Shown: positions 26,152-38,624, counted from the stretch's first letter. The stretch is DNA of 64,000 nucleotides from Thalassobaculum sp. OXR-137 (GCF_034377285.1 NZ_CP139715.1:4696001-4760000); one strand, 5' to 3'. The notes: a model not told the origin generated them from the sequence alone. Numbers and translations are program-made.

Positions 26152-26916
26152 TCACGCCGCCATCCGCAGCGACCGCTCGGTCATCGCCTCGGCGGAGCGG
26201 GCCAGGGCCTGGCACACCTGCTCAGCGGGAACCCGCCGCATGCGCTCGGCAAAGCCGACGATGCCCAGCGCGAAGAACACATGGCGGCCGTCCAGCTTCA
26301 GCGGGCAGGCGTAGCTGAGTGCGCCCACGTCCATCTCGTTGTCGCAGACCGCGAAGCCGGTGCGCCGGACCTCGTCCAACTGGGCGCGCAGGACCACCTC
26401 CTCGACGCAGGTGTTCTCGGTGAAGCGCACCCGCGGCTCCGCCAGGATCCGGTCGATGAAATCGGAATCCTGGTTGGCGAGGATGACCTTGCCCGTCGCC
26501 GTGGCATGCATCGGCCATTCCCGGCCCGGATGGATATAGGACCGGAAGTCGCCCAAGGGCTGCTCCAGGGTCACCGTCTCGACCACCGAGCCGGCCAGCC
26601 GGGCGATGAACACGGTCTCCCCGAACTCCGCCACCAGCTCGCGCAGGAACGGCCGCGCGACCGCCACCACCGCCTTCGGCACCGAGGCGACATGGAGCAT
26701 CCGCAGCAGCCGCGGGCCGAGCAGGTAGGAACGGCTGCCCTCGGCCTGATCCAGCAGCCCGACCTCGCGCAGGGAGTTTACCAGCCGATGGGCCGTGCCG
26801 ACCTGCAGCCCCGCCGTGCGGGCGATGTTGCTGAGGGTCATCCCCTCGCCCGACGCCGCCACCGTTTCCAGGATGCGGGCATAGCGGGCGAGCGGCTTCT
26901 CGGATTTGGCGGTCAT
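26152..26916 (-). CDS. IclR-family transcriptional regulator
   Basis: A 254-residue IclR protein from the ATG at 26916, with an SD (GGAGG) five bases ahead; the open frame to 26946 lacks one. The helix-turn-helix covers residues 10-70 (TLSNIARTAGLQVGTAHRLVNSL) and the GAF-like ligand domain follows, with the RPFLRELV, MHATATGKVILA and SYACPLKLDG segments. It sits between hyuAB and the Liv importer operon and probably controls both. Confidence 0.9.
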   Translation of the reverse strand: MTAKSEKPLARYARILETVAASGEGMTLSNIARTAGLQVGTAHRLVNSLREVGLLDQAEGSRSYLLGPRLLRMLHVASVPKAVVAVARPFLRELVAEFGETVFIARLAGSVVETVTLEQPLGDFRSYIHPGREWPMHATATGKVILANQDSDFIDRILAEPRVRFTENTCVEEVVLRAQLDEVRRTGFAVCDNEMDVGALSYACPLKLDGRHVFFALGIVGFAERMRRVPAEQVCQALARSAEAMTERSLRMAA

Positions 26917-26973
26917 CACGGCCTCCACATCGCTTCGGAAGTGCAATTGACAGGCCGATCATACCCGCCTTAC

Positions 26974-26987
26974 GGTTTCCGGAAACC
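26974..26987. promoter_or_regulatory. Palindrome between iclR-type gene and liv operon
   Basis: GGTTTCCGGAAACC is a perfect 14-bp palindrome 58 bp ahead of the IclR start, continued by CGGAA. It shares the TTTCCG/CGGAAA core with the hyuA promoter sites and is a likely autoregulatory operator that also serves the divergent liv genes. Confidence 0.55.
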
Positions 26988-27121
26988 GGAATAACGAACG
27001 CACCTCGCATGTGCGAAATCAATCCGGGATAAGCGCCTGCCAGGGATGGCGCAATCAGGAGGGAGGATCGGGAGACAGCCACGGCACCTTCGCGCGTCGT
27101 GGAACATGGGGGAGTTGTCTT

Positions 27122-27853
27122 TTGACCGCCGCATCTCCGATCTTCGAGGTGGAGGACGCTTCGCTCGCCTTTGGCGGCAACAAGGCCCTCGACTCCGTGA
27201 CCTTCTCCATGGCGGCCGGCGAACTGCTCGGCCTGATCGGCCCGAACGGGTCCGGCAAGACCACCCTGCTCAACGCCGTCGGCTCGATCTACCCGCTCAG
27301 CGCCGGCACGATCGCCTTCGAGGGCAACCGGATCGACAGCCTGTCGATGCACGAGGTGACGCGCGCCGGCATCGGCCGGATGTTCCAGGCGCCACGCGTC
27401 TTCCCGCACATGACCTGCATGGAGAACCTGCTCGCCGCCGGCTTCGCCGTGCGCCAGGACGGCGAGAGCCGCGAGGACCTGATCCATCGCGGCGAGGAGC
27501 TGCTCGCCTCCCTCACCATCGACCAGTTCCGCGACACCGTCGCCGGGTCCATGTCCGGCGGCCAGAGGATGCTCCTGCAATTCGCGCGCACCCTGATGCT
27601 GCGCCCGCGCCTGCTGCTGCTGGACGAGCCGTTCGGCGGCGTCCATCCGACGCTGATCGAGGTGATGCTGGAGCGCATCCGCACCCTGCACGAGGACGGG
27701 CTGACCATCATCATGGTGAGCCATGATCTGCCGACCATCATGAGCCTGTCCCAGCGCATCATCGCGCTGGCCAACGGCCAGCTCATCGCCGACGGCACGC
27801 CTGCCGAGATCCGCGAGAATCCGCTCGTGATCGAAGCCTATCTGGGGGGCTGA
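27122..27853 (+). CDS. livG: Branched-chain-type ABC importer ATPase (LivG-like)
   Basis: A 243-residue ATPase from a TTG at 27122, which has GGGGGAG seven bases upstream and gives the usual LivG length; the frame is open to 27011, but the extra residues are not LivG-like. Walker A GPNGSGKTT, signature MSGGQRMLL with Met-Ser in place of Leu-Ser, Walker B LLLLDEPFGGVHP. It is followed 2 bp later by the LivF-like gene. Confidence 0.9.
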   Translation: MTAASPIFEVEDASLAFGGNKALDSVTFSMAAGELLGLIGPNGSGKTTLLNAVGSIYPLSAGTIAFEGNRIDSLSMHEVTRAGIGRMFQAPRVFPHMTCMENLLAAGFAVRQDGESREDLIHRGEELLASLTIDQFRDTVAGSMSGGQRMLLQFARTLMLRPRLLLLDEPFGGVHPTLIEVMLERIRTLHEDGLTIIMVSHDLPTIMSLSQRIIALANGQLIADGTPAEIRENPLVIEAYLGG

Positions 27854-27855
27854 CG

Positions 27856-28569
27856 ATGCTGGTCGTCGAAAACGTCGTCGCCGGATACGTGGAGGAGGTG
27901 AACATCCTCCACGGGGTCAGCCTGGAGGTCCGGCGCGGTCAGATCTCCTCCATCATCGGTCCCAACGGGTCCGGCAAGTCGACCCTGGTGCGCGTGATCT
28001 GCGGCATGCTGCCGACCAAAGAGGGCGAGGTGCGTTACGACGCCACCCGCCTCACCGGAACGCCGGCGCACAAGATGGCCGAGCTGGGCATCGCCTATCT
28101 GCCGCAGGAACGCACGGTCTTCCCGCATCTGACGGTGGAGCAGAACATCGACCTGGGCGGCTGGACCTTCCGGCGGGACAGCGCGCGCATCGGCAAGATG
28201 CGGCGCAGGATCTACGACCAGTTCCCGATCCTGGCCGAGCGCAAGTCGGTCAAGGGCGGCGACCTGTCCGGCGGCCAGCAGAAGATCCTGGAGGTCGCCC
28301 GGGCGCTGATGATCGAACCCAATCTGGTGGTGTTCGACGAGCCGACGGTCGGCCTGGCGCCCATCGTCGCCAAGGAAGTCTACGACACGCTCGAACGGCT
28401 GAAGGCCGAGGGCATGACGGTGCTGCTGGTGGACCAGAACGTCCGCGAGGCGGTGCGCATCGGCGATCACGTGTACGTCCTGGAACTCGGCAGGAACAAG
28501 GCCGACGGGGCACGTGACGCATTCGCAGGGGACCTCCACGCGCTGATCAAGGACTGGCTGCAGATCTGA
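27856..28569 (+). CDS. livF: Branched-chain-type ABC importer ATPase (LivF-like)
   Basis: A 237-residue ATPase: Walker A GPNGSGKST, AYLPQERTVFPHLTVEQN Q-loop region, signature LSGGQQKIL, Walker B LVVFDEPTVGLAP. The LivF-specific VLLVDQNVREAV segment is near residue 190. Confidence 0.93.
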   Translation: MLVVENVVAGYVEEVNILHGVSLEVRRGQISSIIGPNGSGKSTLVRVICGMLPTKEGEVRYDATRLTGTPAHKMAELGIAYLPQERTVFPHLTVEQNIDLGGWTFRRDSARIGKMRRRIYDQFPILAERKSVKGGDLSGGQQKILEVARALMIEPNLVVFDEPTVGLAPIVAKEVYDTLERLKAEGMTVLLVDQNVREAVRIGDHVYVLELGRNKADGARDAFAGDLHALIKDWLQI

Positions 28570-28605
28570 GACGCGCGTGGTCGACGCAACGAAGGAGGCT
28601 TCAGC

Positions 28606-29820
28606 ATGAGAACGACGAAGACGAGACTTCTCGCCGGCCTGCCGCTGCTCGCGGCACTCGCCGCAGGCGGCCCGGCCCTCGCGGCCGACACGATCAAGGT
28701 CGGCGGCCTGGCGCCGCTGTCCTCGCCCGGCGCCTATCAGCAGGGCAAGGAACTGGTGCTCGGCCTGCAATGGGCCGTGGACGACTTCAACGCCGCCGGC
28801 GGCCTCGACGGCAAGATGGTCGAACTGGTCGTGGAAGACACCCAGGGCAAGCCGCCGGTGGGGGCGACCGCCGCCGAAAAGCTGATCACCAGCGAGGGCG
28901 TCGTCGGCCTCGCCGGCGAGTACCACTCCTCCGTCTGCTCGGCCGAGATCGAGGTGGCCAAGCAGCACGGCAAGCCCTTCGTCATCGCCTCCTGCTGGTC
29001 CGACAACCTGACCGAGGCGGGCTATGCCGAGGTGTTCCGCACCAGCGTCTACTCCTCCAAGCTGGCGGAGAACATGGTCGGGCTCGCGGCCGAGGTCGGC
29101 CTGAAGAAGATCGCCGCCATCGTCGAGGATTCCGACTACGGCGTCGGTATCGCCAAGAACATCGAGGGCGCCATCAAGAAACTCGGCGCCGATATCGACT
29201 TCTCCTACGAGGTGGTGGAGAAGACCGGCAAGGACTTCGTCCCCGTCCTGCTGAAGTACAAGACCCAGGTGAAGCCGGAGATGATCATCTCCGCGGTGAC
29301 CCAGCCGGGCGGCTTCCTGGTGCTGAAGCAGGCGCATGAGATCGGCTTCGCGCCGTCCTCCGACACCCTGTTCCTGGACGCCACCTGCACCTCGCAGAAC
29401 GACAAGGTGTTCTGGGAAGCGGTGAAGGGAGCGGGCAAGAACGTCCTGCTCTCCTGCCCGTTCAGCCCGAGCGTCAAGCTGACCCCGCTCGGCGAGACCA
29501 TCAAGGCCCGCTACGTGAAGGAGTTCGACCGCGAGCCGAACTACGTGGTGCTGCAGGGCTACGACAGCATGCAGGCGCTGCTGGAGGGCATGAAGAAGGC
29601 CGGCTCCACAGAGGGGCCGAAGATCGTCGAGGCGCTGAAGACCCTGGAGTTCGACGGCTCCCGCGGCCCGGTGAAGTTCGAGACCGGCCCGGGCGTGTGG
29701 ACCCAGCAGTGGAAGGACGTGCCGACATTCATCTTCCAGTACACCGAGGTCGATCAGGCCGCGGGCGAGGCGTCGGTGCTGTATCCGACGGCGTTCAAGA
29801 CCGCCGACATCGTGAAGTGA
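28606..29820 (+). CDS. Branched-chain-type ABC importer substrate-binding protein (LivK-like)
   Basis: A 404-residue periplasmic protein with a Sec signal peptide (cleavage near ALA-ADT, residue 27). The mature N-terminus IKVGGLAPLSSPGAYQQGKE is typical of Peripla_BP_6. Ser and Tyr residues of GEYHSSVCSAE (near 105) would line the pocket. Liv-type systems of this kind carry amino acids, urea, amides or aromatic acids. The hyuAB neighbour and shared dyads suggest a cyclic amide or a related N-compound. Confidence 0.9.
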   Translation: MRTTKTRLLAGLPLLAALAAGGPALAADTIKVGGLAPLSSPGAYQQGKELVLGLQWAVDDFNAAGGLDGKMVELVVEDTQGKPPVGATAAEKLITSEGVVGLAGEYHSSVCSAEIEVAKQHGKPFVIASCWSDNLTEAGYAEVFRTSVYSSKLAENMVGLAAEVGLKKIAAIVEDSDYGVGIAKNIEGAIKKLGADIDFSYEVVEKTGKDFVPVLLKYKTQVKPEMIISAVTQPGGFLVLKQAHEIGFAPSSDTLFLDATCTSQNDKVFWEAVKGAGKNVLLSCPFSPSVKLTPLGETIKARYVKEFDREPNYVVLQGYDSMQALLEGMKKAGSTEGPKIVEALKTLEFDGSRGPVKFETGPGVWTQQWKDVPTFIFQYTEVDQAAGEASVLYPTAFKTADIVK

Positions 29821-29843
29821 CGATCCTGTCCTGACCGACTTGC

Positions 29844-29871
29844 CGGCATGGCGGTTCGTGCCGCCATGCCG
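29844..29871 (+). terminator. Hairpin between substrate-binding protein and livH genes
   Basis: Perfect 11-bp arms CGGCATGGCGG / CCGCCATGCCG around a 6-nt loop, without a T-tract. It probably attenuates transcription or protects the SBP mRNA, as the hairpin at 14983 does in the other importer operon. Confidence 0.6.
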
Positions 29872-29891
29872 CATCCTCTAGGGAGAGCCCC

Positions 29892-30779
29892 GTGGACGTC
29901 TATGTCCTGTCCCAGATCGTCAACGGCCTGATCTTCGGCCTGATCTACGGCCTGATCGCCCTCGGTCTGACGATCATCTTCGGCATCATGCGCGTGGTGA
30001 ACTTCGCGCACGGCGAGTTCCTGATGCTCGGGGGCTATGCCCTCTACCTGTTCACCGTGACCTTCGGCCTGCATCCGCTGGTCGGCCTGCCGCTGAGCAT
30101 GGCCTGCGTCGCCGCCTTCGGCGTGCTGACCGAGCGCGTGCTGCTGCGCCCGATCTACACCACGCGGATCGAGCGGCCGGAGGAATACGCCATCATCCTG
30201 ACCTTCGGGCTGTCGCTGTTCCTGCAGAACGGCGCGCTGGCGACGGCCGGGGCCTACGAATACACACCGGACTCCTTCTGGCCCGGATCCGTACCGGTGA
30301 TCGGCGACCTTTGGCTGTCCGGCGACCGGCTGTTCGCCGCCGGCATGGCCATCGTCCTGATCGCCGCCACCCTGTTCCTGATGTACCGCACCTGGCTCGG
30401 CCGCGCCCTGATGGCGACCGCCCAGAGCCGGGTCGGCGCCACCGTCACCGGCATCAACGCCATCGGCATGAACATGATGGCCGTCGCCATCGCCGGCCTG
30501 CTGGCGGGGGCGGCCGGCGCGCTGCTGTCGCCGATCTTCCTGGTCTATCCCGATGTGGGCGTCGTCCCCGTGGTGAAGGCCTTCGTCATCCTGGTCCTGG
30601 GCGGTATGGGCTCGATCCCGGGGGCGGTGATCGCCGCGTTGATCCTGGGCCTGGTCGAGAGCCTCGGCTCGGTCTTCATCTCGCTCGCCTACAAGGACGT
30701 CTATTCGTTCCTGGTGCTGATCGGCGTGCTGCTGATCCGACCCTATGGCCTGTTCGGACAGAAGGAGCGTCGGGCGTGA
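29892..30779 (+). CDS. livH: Branched-chain-type ABC importer permease (LivH-like)
   Basis: A 295-residue permease starting with a GTG, with the LivH motif QIVNGLIFGLIYGLIALGLTIIFG, the NFAHGEFLMLG loop and the terminal LLIRPYGLFGQ. Its stop overlaps the livM GTG start. Confidence 0.92.
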   Translation: MDVYVLSQIVNGLIFGLIYGLIALGLTIIFGIMRVVNFAHGEFLMLGGYALYLFTVTFGLHPLVGLPLSMACVAAFGVLTERVLLRPIYTTRIERPEEYAIILTFGLSLFLQNGALATAGAYEYTPDSFWPGSVPVIGDLWLSGDRLFAAGMAIVLIAATLFLMYRTWLGRALMATAQSRVGATVTGINAIGMNMMAVAIAGLLAGAAGALLSPIFLVYPDVGVVPVVKAFVILVLGGMGSIPGAVIAALILGLVESLGSVFISLAYKDVYSFLVLIGVLLIRPYGLFGQKERRA

Positions 30780-31738
30780 CGCGTTTCGAGAAGCTGGTTG
30801 CCGTGCTCGCCCTGGCCGTCGCCCTGGTGGTGCCGCTGATCTTCGACAGCTACCTGATCCGGGTGGGGGCGACGGCGCTGTATTTCATCATCCTGGCCTC
30901 GTCCTGGAACCTGCTGCTGGGCTTCGCCGGGGTGCTGTCCTTCGCCCAGGCGGCCTTCGCCGCGGTCGGCGCCTATACCTCGGGGCTGATGTGCCTGCAT
31001 CTGGGCGTCCATCCTATCGTCGGGGTGCTCTGCGGCGGGATCGTCGCAGCGGCCGTCGGCTGGGTTCTGGCGCGCATGTGCCTGCGGCTGCGCGGTCCTT
31101 ATCTCGCGCTGATGACCATCGGGTTTTCGGAGATCCTGCGCCTGGTGCTGCAGATCGAGCACGAGTTCACCCGCGGCTCGCTCGGCCTGGAGATGCCCTA
31201 CCTGCTGCCGCTGGACGAGCCGAACCATGCGCTCGGCTATCTGATCATGCTGGCCATGGGTCTGATCAGCCTTGTGGTGGTTTATAAGTTCGTGAATTCC
31301 GAGGCCGGGCTGTACCTGAAGGCGATCCGCGAGGACGAGGACATCGCCCAGGCCATGGGCATCGACACCGTGAAGTGGAAGACCAACGCCTTCGTCGTCT
31401 CCAGCCTGCTCGCCGGCCTGGCGGGCGGCCTGTTCGCCCATCTCTTCGTGCAGGTGATCGCGCCGCAGATGCTGCTGCTGTCGGAAATGGGGTTGATCCT
31501 GGCCGCCACGATCGTCGGCGGGCTGGGCACCCTGGCCGGGCCGGTGATCGGCGCGGTGCTGCTGGTGCTCGGCCAGGAAGTCCTGCGCGAGATCAGCCCG
31601 CATGCCCACCTGCTCCTGTTCGCCGTCCTGGTGATCGTGGTGATGAAGTTCTTCCGCCGCGGCTTCTTCGGGCTGCTGCAGGATCGGCTGCGCAGCCGCG
31701 GACTGATCGCCACGGTGCCGCCCTTCACGAAACTCTAA
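30776..31738 (+). CDS. livM: Branched-chain-type ABC importer permease (LivM-like)
   Basis: A 320-residue permease from the GTG at 30776 that overlaps the livH stop. LivM landmarks are ASSWNLLLGFAGVLSFAQAAFAAVGAY, RLRGPYLALMTIGFSEILRL and AIREDEDIAQAMGID. It is the last gene of the liv operon; a weak hairpin (31835-31852) lies after it. Confidence 0.92.
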   Translation: MTRFEKLVAVLALAVALVVPLIFDSYLIRVGATALYFIILASSWNLLLGFAGVLSFAQAAFAAVGAYTSGLMCLHLGVHPIVGVLCGGIVAAAVGWVLARMCLRLRGPYLALMTIGFSEILRLVLQIEHEFTRGSLGLEMPYLLPLDEPNHALGYLIMLAMGLISLVVVYKFVNSEAGLYLKAIREDEDIAQAMGIDTVKWKTNAFVVSSLLAGLAGGLFAHLFVQVIAPQMLLLSEMGLILAATIVGGLGTLAGPVIGAVLLVLGQEVLREISPHAHLLLFAVLVIVVMKFFRRGFFGLLQDRLRSRGLIATVPPFTKL

Positions 31739-31971
31739 AAATTCAGAGAGCGATCCACGGCTCCGGGCCGCAAATATCCGAATATGCATTCGGCTATACG
31801 AATGCTTAACCCCTGAGCCCTATAGTCCCGAATTCGGGTGGCGTGTCACCCGGATACGGGTCGGCCAATGGCAGCGTTTCGCGGCGTCCCCTTTGCGAGA
31901 CCTGCCGCATCCTTTCGTCAGTCACCGCCGACCGGCCGAGCCCCTGATGTCTTCGACACGGTAGGTCCAGA

Positions 31972-32418
31972 ATGTCGATGGTTGATGAAAGCCTGGAATA
32001 CTGGGAGTCGATCCGAGGCGGTCGGCCCGTTCCCCGGCGGAGCGACTTCGACCCCACGGACATTCCCCGTCTGCTCACCCATGTGGTCTTTCTCCAGGTC
32101 ATCGACGGCGGCGCCGATTTCCGGTTCCGGGTGATCGGCGACGCCGTGCGCTCCGTGTCCTTCGGCAACCATACCGGCCAGCTCATGAGCTCCCTGCCGC
32201 ATATCAGCCAGGACGGCCCGCTGATGACCGGCCTGCGCGACGCCGTGACCAGCCGGGCGCCGGTCCGCACTCCGGTGCCCTATGAAGGCCCCCTCAAGGA
32301 GGTGGTGCTGCGCGACCACCTGATCCTGCCGCTCTCCGGAGAGGACGGGGAGATCACGCACCTGCTGCTGACGATCGACCTGATCGACACCCGCCGCCGG
32401 ATGCTCCGCGCCAGCTAA
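31972..32418 (+). CDS. PAS-domain protein (PAS_5 type)
   Basis: A 148-residue protein that is almost entirely one PAS_5-like domain: ESLEYWESIRGGRPVPRRSDFDPTDIPRLL, then VFLQVIDGGADFRFRVIGDAV, and a C-terminal LPLSGEDGEITHLLLTIDLID strand pair. Such free-standing PAS proteins are frequent in Rhodospirillales. No output domain is present, so the role is unknown. It stands alone between the liv operon and the convergent XRE-cupin gene. Confidence 0.8.
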   Translation: MSMVDESLEYWESIRGGRPVPRRSDFDPTDIPRLLTHVVFLQVIDGGADFRFRVIGDAVRSVSFGNHTGQLMSSLPHISQDGPLMTGLRDAVTSRAPVRTPVPYEGPLKEVVLRDHLILPLSGEDGEITHLLLTIDLIDTRRRMLRAS

Positions 32419-32458
32419 CAGAAATCGGGCTAGCCGAAATCAGGGGCCGATCGCACTT

Positions 32459-33028
32459 CTAACGCGTCTCGATCACGATCAGCGCTTCAGTGTCCGGGGC
32501 CAAGGCCTCGTAGACATGCTCCTGTGCCGCGGGGAAGGTGAGATAGTCGCCGGGCGCCAACTCCTCCTCCGCCCCCACCGGGCCGACCCTGGCCCGGCCC
32601 GACAGCAGCACCACATGCTCCACGCTGGCAGCCGGATGCGGCGCCGAGCGCTTGGCCTCGCCCGGCTGGAACGTCACCCGATAGAGATCCCGCACCGCCC
32701 CGGCAGGGCAGCGCGATAGCAGCGTGACGCCGTAGGCCGACGCTTCCGCCCACATGTCGGCGGCCTCGCCCCGCCGCACCAGCCGTGCCTGGCCGGCCGG
32801 CGGGTCGATCAGTTCGCTCACCGTCACGTCCAACGCGCCGCTCAGCGCCCAGAGCGTCTCCAGGCTCGGATTGCCCTCGCCGGATTCCAGGCGCGACAGG
32901 TTCGACTTGGCGATCCCCGCCGACCGGGCGAGCTCGCTCAGGGACAGGCCGCGCTGACGCCGCTTCGACTGCAGCAACGTCGCAAAGGTCTGTCGGCGGG
33001 CGGCATCGTCCGGCATCTCGGAGGGCAT
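32459..33028 (-). CDS. XRE-family regulator with C-terminal cupin domain
   Basis: A 189-residue protein: helix-turn-helix at residues 14-70 (LSLSELARSAGIAKSNLSRLESGEGNPSLETLW) and a cupin_2 sensor at 115-185 (VEHVVLLSGRARVG, LAPGDYLTFPAAQEHVYEAL). It is divergent from the racemase-like gene, and the 74-bp gap between them carries a dyad. It likely controls that gene in answer to a small ligand. Confidence 0.87.
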   Translation of the reverse strand: MPSEMPDDAARRQTFATLLQSKRRQRGLSLSELARSAGIAKSNLSRLESGEGNPSLETLWALSGALDVTVSELIDPPAGQARLVRRGEAADMWAEASAYGVTLLSRCPAGAVRDLYRVTFQPGEAKRSAPHPAASVEHVVLLSGRARVGPVGAEEELAPGDYLTFPAAQEHVYEALAPDTEALIVIETR

Positions 33029-33061
33029 CGCACGGAACTCCAGCTTTGACGGGGCGGCTAC

Positions 33062-33081
33062 TCGTTCTATATATCGAACGA
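33062..33081. promoter_or_regulatory. Dyad between XRE-cupin and racemase-like genes
   Basis: TCGTTC-TATATATC-GAACGA has perfect 6-bp arms around an AT-rich 8-bp centre. It lies 34 bp from one start and 22 bp from the other and is a probable operator of the XRE protein. Confidence 0.5.
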
Positions 33082-33102
33082 TCCGCCGAAAGAGAGACCG
33101 CC

Positions 33103-33822
33103 ATGACCTACCCCGATCCCGCTTCCACCGCAAACCCCCGGACCATCGGCATCGTCGCCTGTTCCTCCGAAGGAGCCGCACTCTGCTACCGGACGATCTG
33201 CGCGAGGGCACCGGCATTGCTGGGCCCCCATGCCCATCCGGAGATCGTCCTGCACGGCGCCTCCCTGGCGGACTATGTGGCGGCGCTGGAGGCGGGAGAC
33301 CTGGCCGCCGTCGGCGCGATCATGCTGCGCTCGGCGGAGAAACTTGCGGGGGCGGGAGCGGATGTTCTGATCTGCCCGGACAATACGATCCACGCCGCCA
33401 TATCCCACGTGCGGCCGCGCTCGCCCCTGCCCTGGCTGCACATCGCCGAGGTGGTCGCAAGCGAAGCCCGACGCCGCGGCGTTCGCCGGGCGGCCCTGCT
33501 CGGCACGCGATGGCTGGTGGACAGCTCCGTCTATCCGGACGCCCTGGGCGCCGAGGACATCGCGTTCCTGCGGCCGGAGGAGGAAGAGAAGGACGAGGTC
33601 GCCCGCATCATCATGGACGAGCTGGTGAACGACATCCACGTGCCGGCGTCGGTCGCCTACCTGGAAAGCCTGATCGCGCGGATGCGCGACCGCGGGTGCG
33701 ATGCCGTCATTCTCGGTTGCACTGAACTGCCGCTGGTCCTGTCGGACCAGAATTCCGTCCTGCCGACTTTGGATTCCACCCGGCTGCTGGCCGATGCAGC
33801 GCTCAGATACGCCGTGAGCTAG
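33103..33822 (+). CDS. Asp/Glu racemase-superfamily protein
   Basis: A 239-residue two-domain protein of the Asp/Glu/hydantoin racemase fold, with GIVACSSEGAALCYRTI at the N-terminus and the second catalytic motif LGCTELPLVL intact near residue 208. The first catalytic motif, normally PCNT-H, reads CPDNTIH near residue 95, so Asp stands in the place of the first Cys. Family members with a single catalytic Cys are known, so activity is possible but probably not a classical two-base racemisation. It is divergent from the XRE-cupin gene and ends 4 bp inside the convergent LysR gene. Confidence 0.8.
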   Translation: MTYPDPASTANPRTIGIVACSSEGAALCYRTICARAPALLGPHAHPEIVLHGASLADYVAALEAGDLAAVGAIMLRSAEKLAGAGADVLICPDNTIHAAISHVRPRSPLPWLHIAEVVASEARRRGVRRAALLGTRWLVDSSVYPDALGAEDIAFLRPEEEEKDEVARIIMDELVNDIHVPASVAYLESLIARMRDRGCDAVILGCTELPLVLSDQNSVLPTLDSTRLLADAALRYAVS

Positions 33823-34751
33823 CCGCCGACCGCCGCGAGGTCGTTGACCGGAGTCGGCACAGCGATGCGACCTTCCATCTCCGCCCGGGTGTCCTGGAAC
33901 AGCTTCACCAACGCATCCATCACCACCCGGATGCGCGGCAGCGAGCGCATGTCCCGGTGCACCAGCATCCACTCGTCGACCACCACATCGTCGAGGATCG
34001 GGGTGAGCCGGGTCAGGGCCGGATGCTTGTCGCCCAGGAAGCAGGGCAGCACACCTACCCCGTGGCCCTCGTGGATCGCGTGGTAGAACACCACGCCGTT
34101 ATTGGTGCGCACCTCGGGCGCCCGCCCCTGCAGCAGTTCAATCTGCCATTGTTGGCCTGGCATATAGAGATGGTCGTCGTCGAACCCGATCCAGGACAGC
34201 GCACGCAGCGACTCTGGACTGCCGTCGCAGGCCTTGGCGAAGTCCCGCACCCCGTAGACCGCGTAGGCGAAGCGGCCGAGCTTGCGGCCGACCAGATGAG
34301 CGCTGTCGGGGAACCGGTTGCGGATCAGCAGGTCGGCCTCGCGGCGCGACAGGTTGGCCGAGATATGGGCGACGGCGATCTCGAACTCGATGCAGCGGTG
34401 GTTCTCGCGCAGCCGCATCAGGTGGCGGGAGATGAACTCGGCCATGGTCTCGTCGACCGAGATCCGCACGGTCCCGAGATGGGTGTCGGTGAGGCCGGCG
34501 CTGCGCCGGGCCAGCGCCTGGGCCGACTGCTCCATCGCCCGGACCTCGTCCAGCAGATGGGTCGCCGCCAGGGTCGGCACGAAGCGGTCGGGCAGCCGCT
34601 CGAAAAGGCGCGAGCCGAGCTCGTCCTCCAGCGCCTTCACCCGGCGCGCCACGGTCGGATGGCTGACCTTCAGCTTGCGGGCGGCGGCTGTCAGGCTGCC
34701 CTCCTCGGCCAGCGCGAGAAACACCCGCAGATTGTCCCAGTCGCTGATCAC
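33819..34751 (-). CDS. LysR-family transcriptional regulator
   Basis: A 310-residue LysR protein: N-terminal winged helix (WDNLRVFLALAEEGSLTAAARKLKVSHPTVARRV) and a co-inducer domain from about residue 90. The AAARKLKVSHPTV helix is of the subtype that often regulates a divergent gene; the divergent neighbour is the fused ABC transporter. Its 3' end overlaps the racemase-like gene by 4 bp. Confidence 0.9.
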   Translation of the reverse strand: MISDWDNLRVFLALAEEGSLTAAARKLKVSHPTVARRVKALEDELGSRLFERLPDRFVPTLAATHLLDEVRAMEQSAQALARRSAGLTDTHLGTVRISVDETMAEFISRHLMRLRENHRCIEFEIAVAHISANLSRREADLLIRNRFPDSAHLVGRKLGRFAYAVYGVRDFAKACDGSPESLRALSWIGFDDDHLYMPGQQWQIELLQGRAPEVRTNNGVVFYHAIHEGHGVGVLPCFLGDKHPALTRLTPILDDVVVDEWMLVHRDMRSLPRIRVVMDALVKLFQDTRAEMEGRIAVPTPVNDLAAVGG

Positions 34752-34879
34752 CGCATCCTCCGATCACGGCAATAGCCGCCCAGTCTGCTCTTGTCCGTCG
34801 ATAGTGAGCGTTCATGCGGCACCGCATCAACGTTCAAAATCGTACAATGGCTCTTCGCAATCGTCCATCTAGTTCGGAG

Positions 34880-34898
34880 TCATTCTCAATTAGAATGA
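34880..34898. promoter_or_regulatory. Fur-like 7-5-7 dyad ahead of the fused ABC transporter
   Basis: TCATTCT-CAATT-AGAATGA is a perfect 19-bp dyad 30 bp before the chosen start codon. The ATTCTCA/AGAATGA halves resemble Fur-type iron boxes; a LysR site is the alternative. Confidence 0.45.
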
Positions 34899-34928
34899 TG
34901 ACAAGTTCGATATTCGAGGATGACCCCG

Positions 34929-38504
<3,576 letters not shown>

Positions 38505-38520
38505 GACGACCCAAAGAGAA

Positions 38521-38546
38521 GACCCCGCGGCCTGAGCCGCGGGGTC
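38521..38546. terminator. Hairpin between the fused ABC gene and the PRC-barrel gene
   Basis: GACCCCGCGGC-CTGA-GCCGCGGGGTC, an 11-bp perfect stem with a tetraloop between two convergent genes. There is no T-tract, but a terminator role is likely. Confidence 0.7.
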
Positions 38547-38624
38547 CAGCGTCGGAACGCTCTGGCGCTTCGGGGGGAGCTCGGGGGAACAACGCCAAGG
38601 TCCCGACGCATTCGGTTAAGTCGA

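Noticed and set aside
27011-27121. Longer N-terminus for the LivG-like protein
   Set aside because: The extra 37 residues are unlike LivG and overlap the regulatory region; TTG 27122 has a strong SD and gives normal length.
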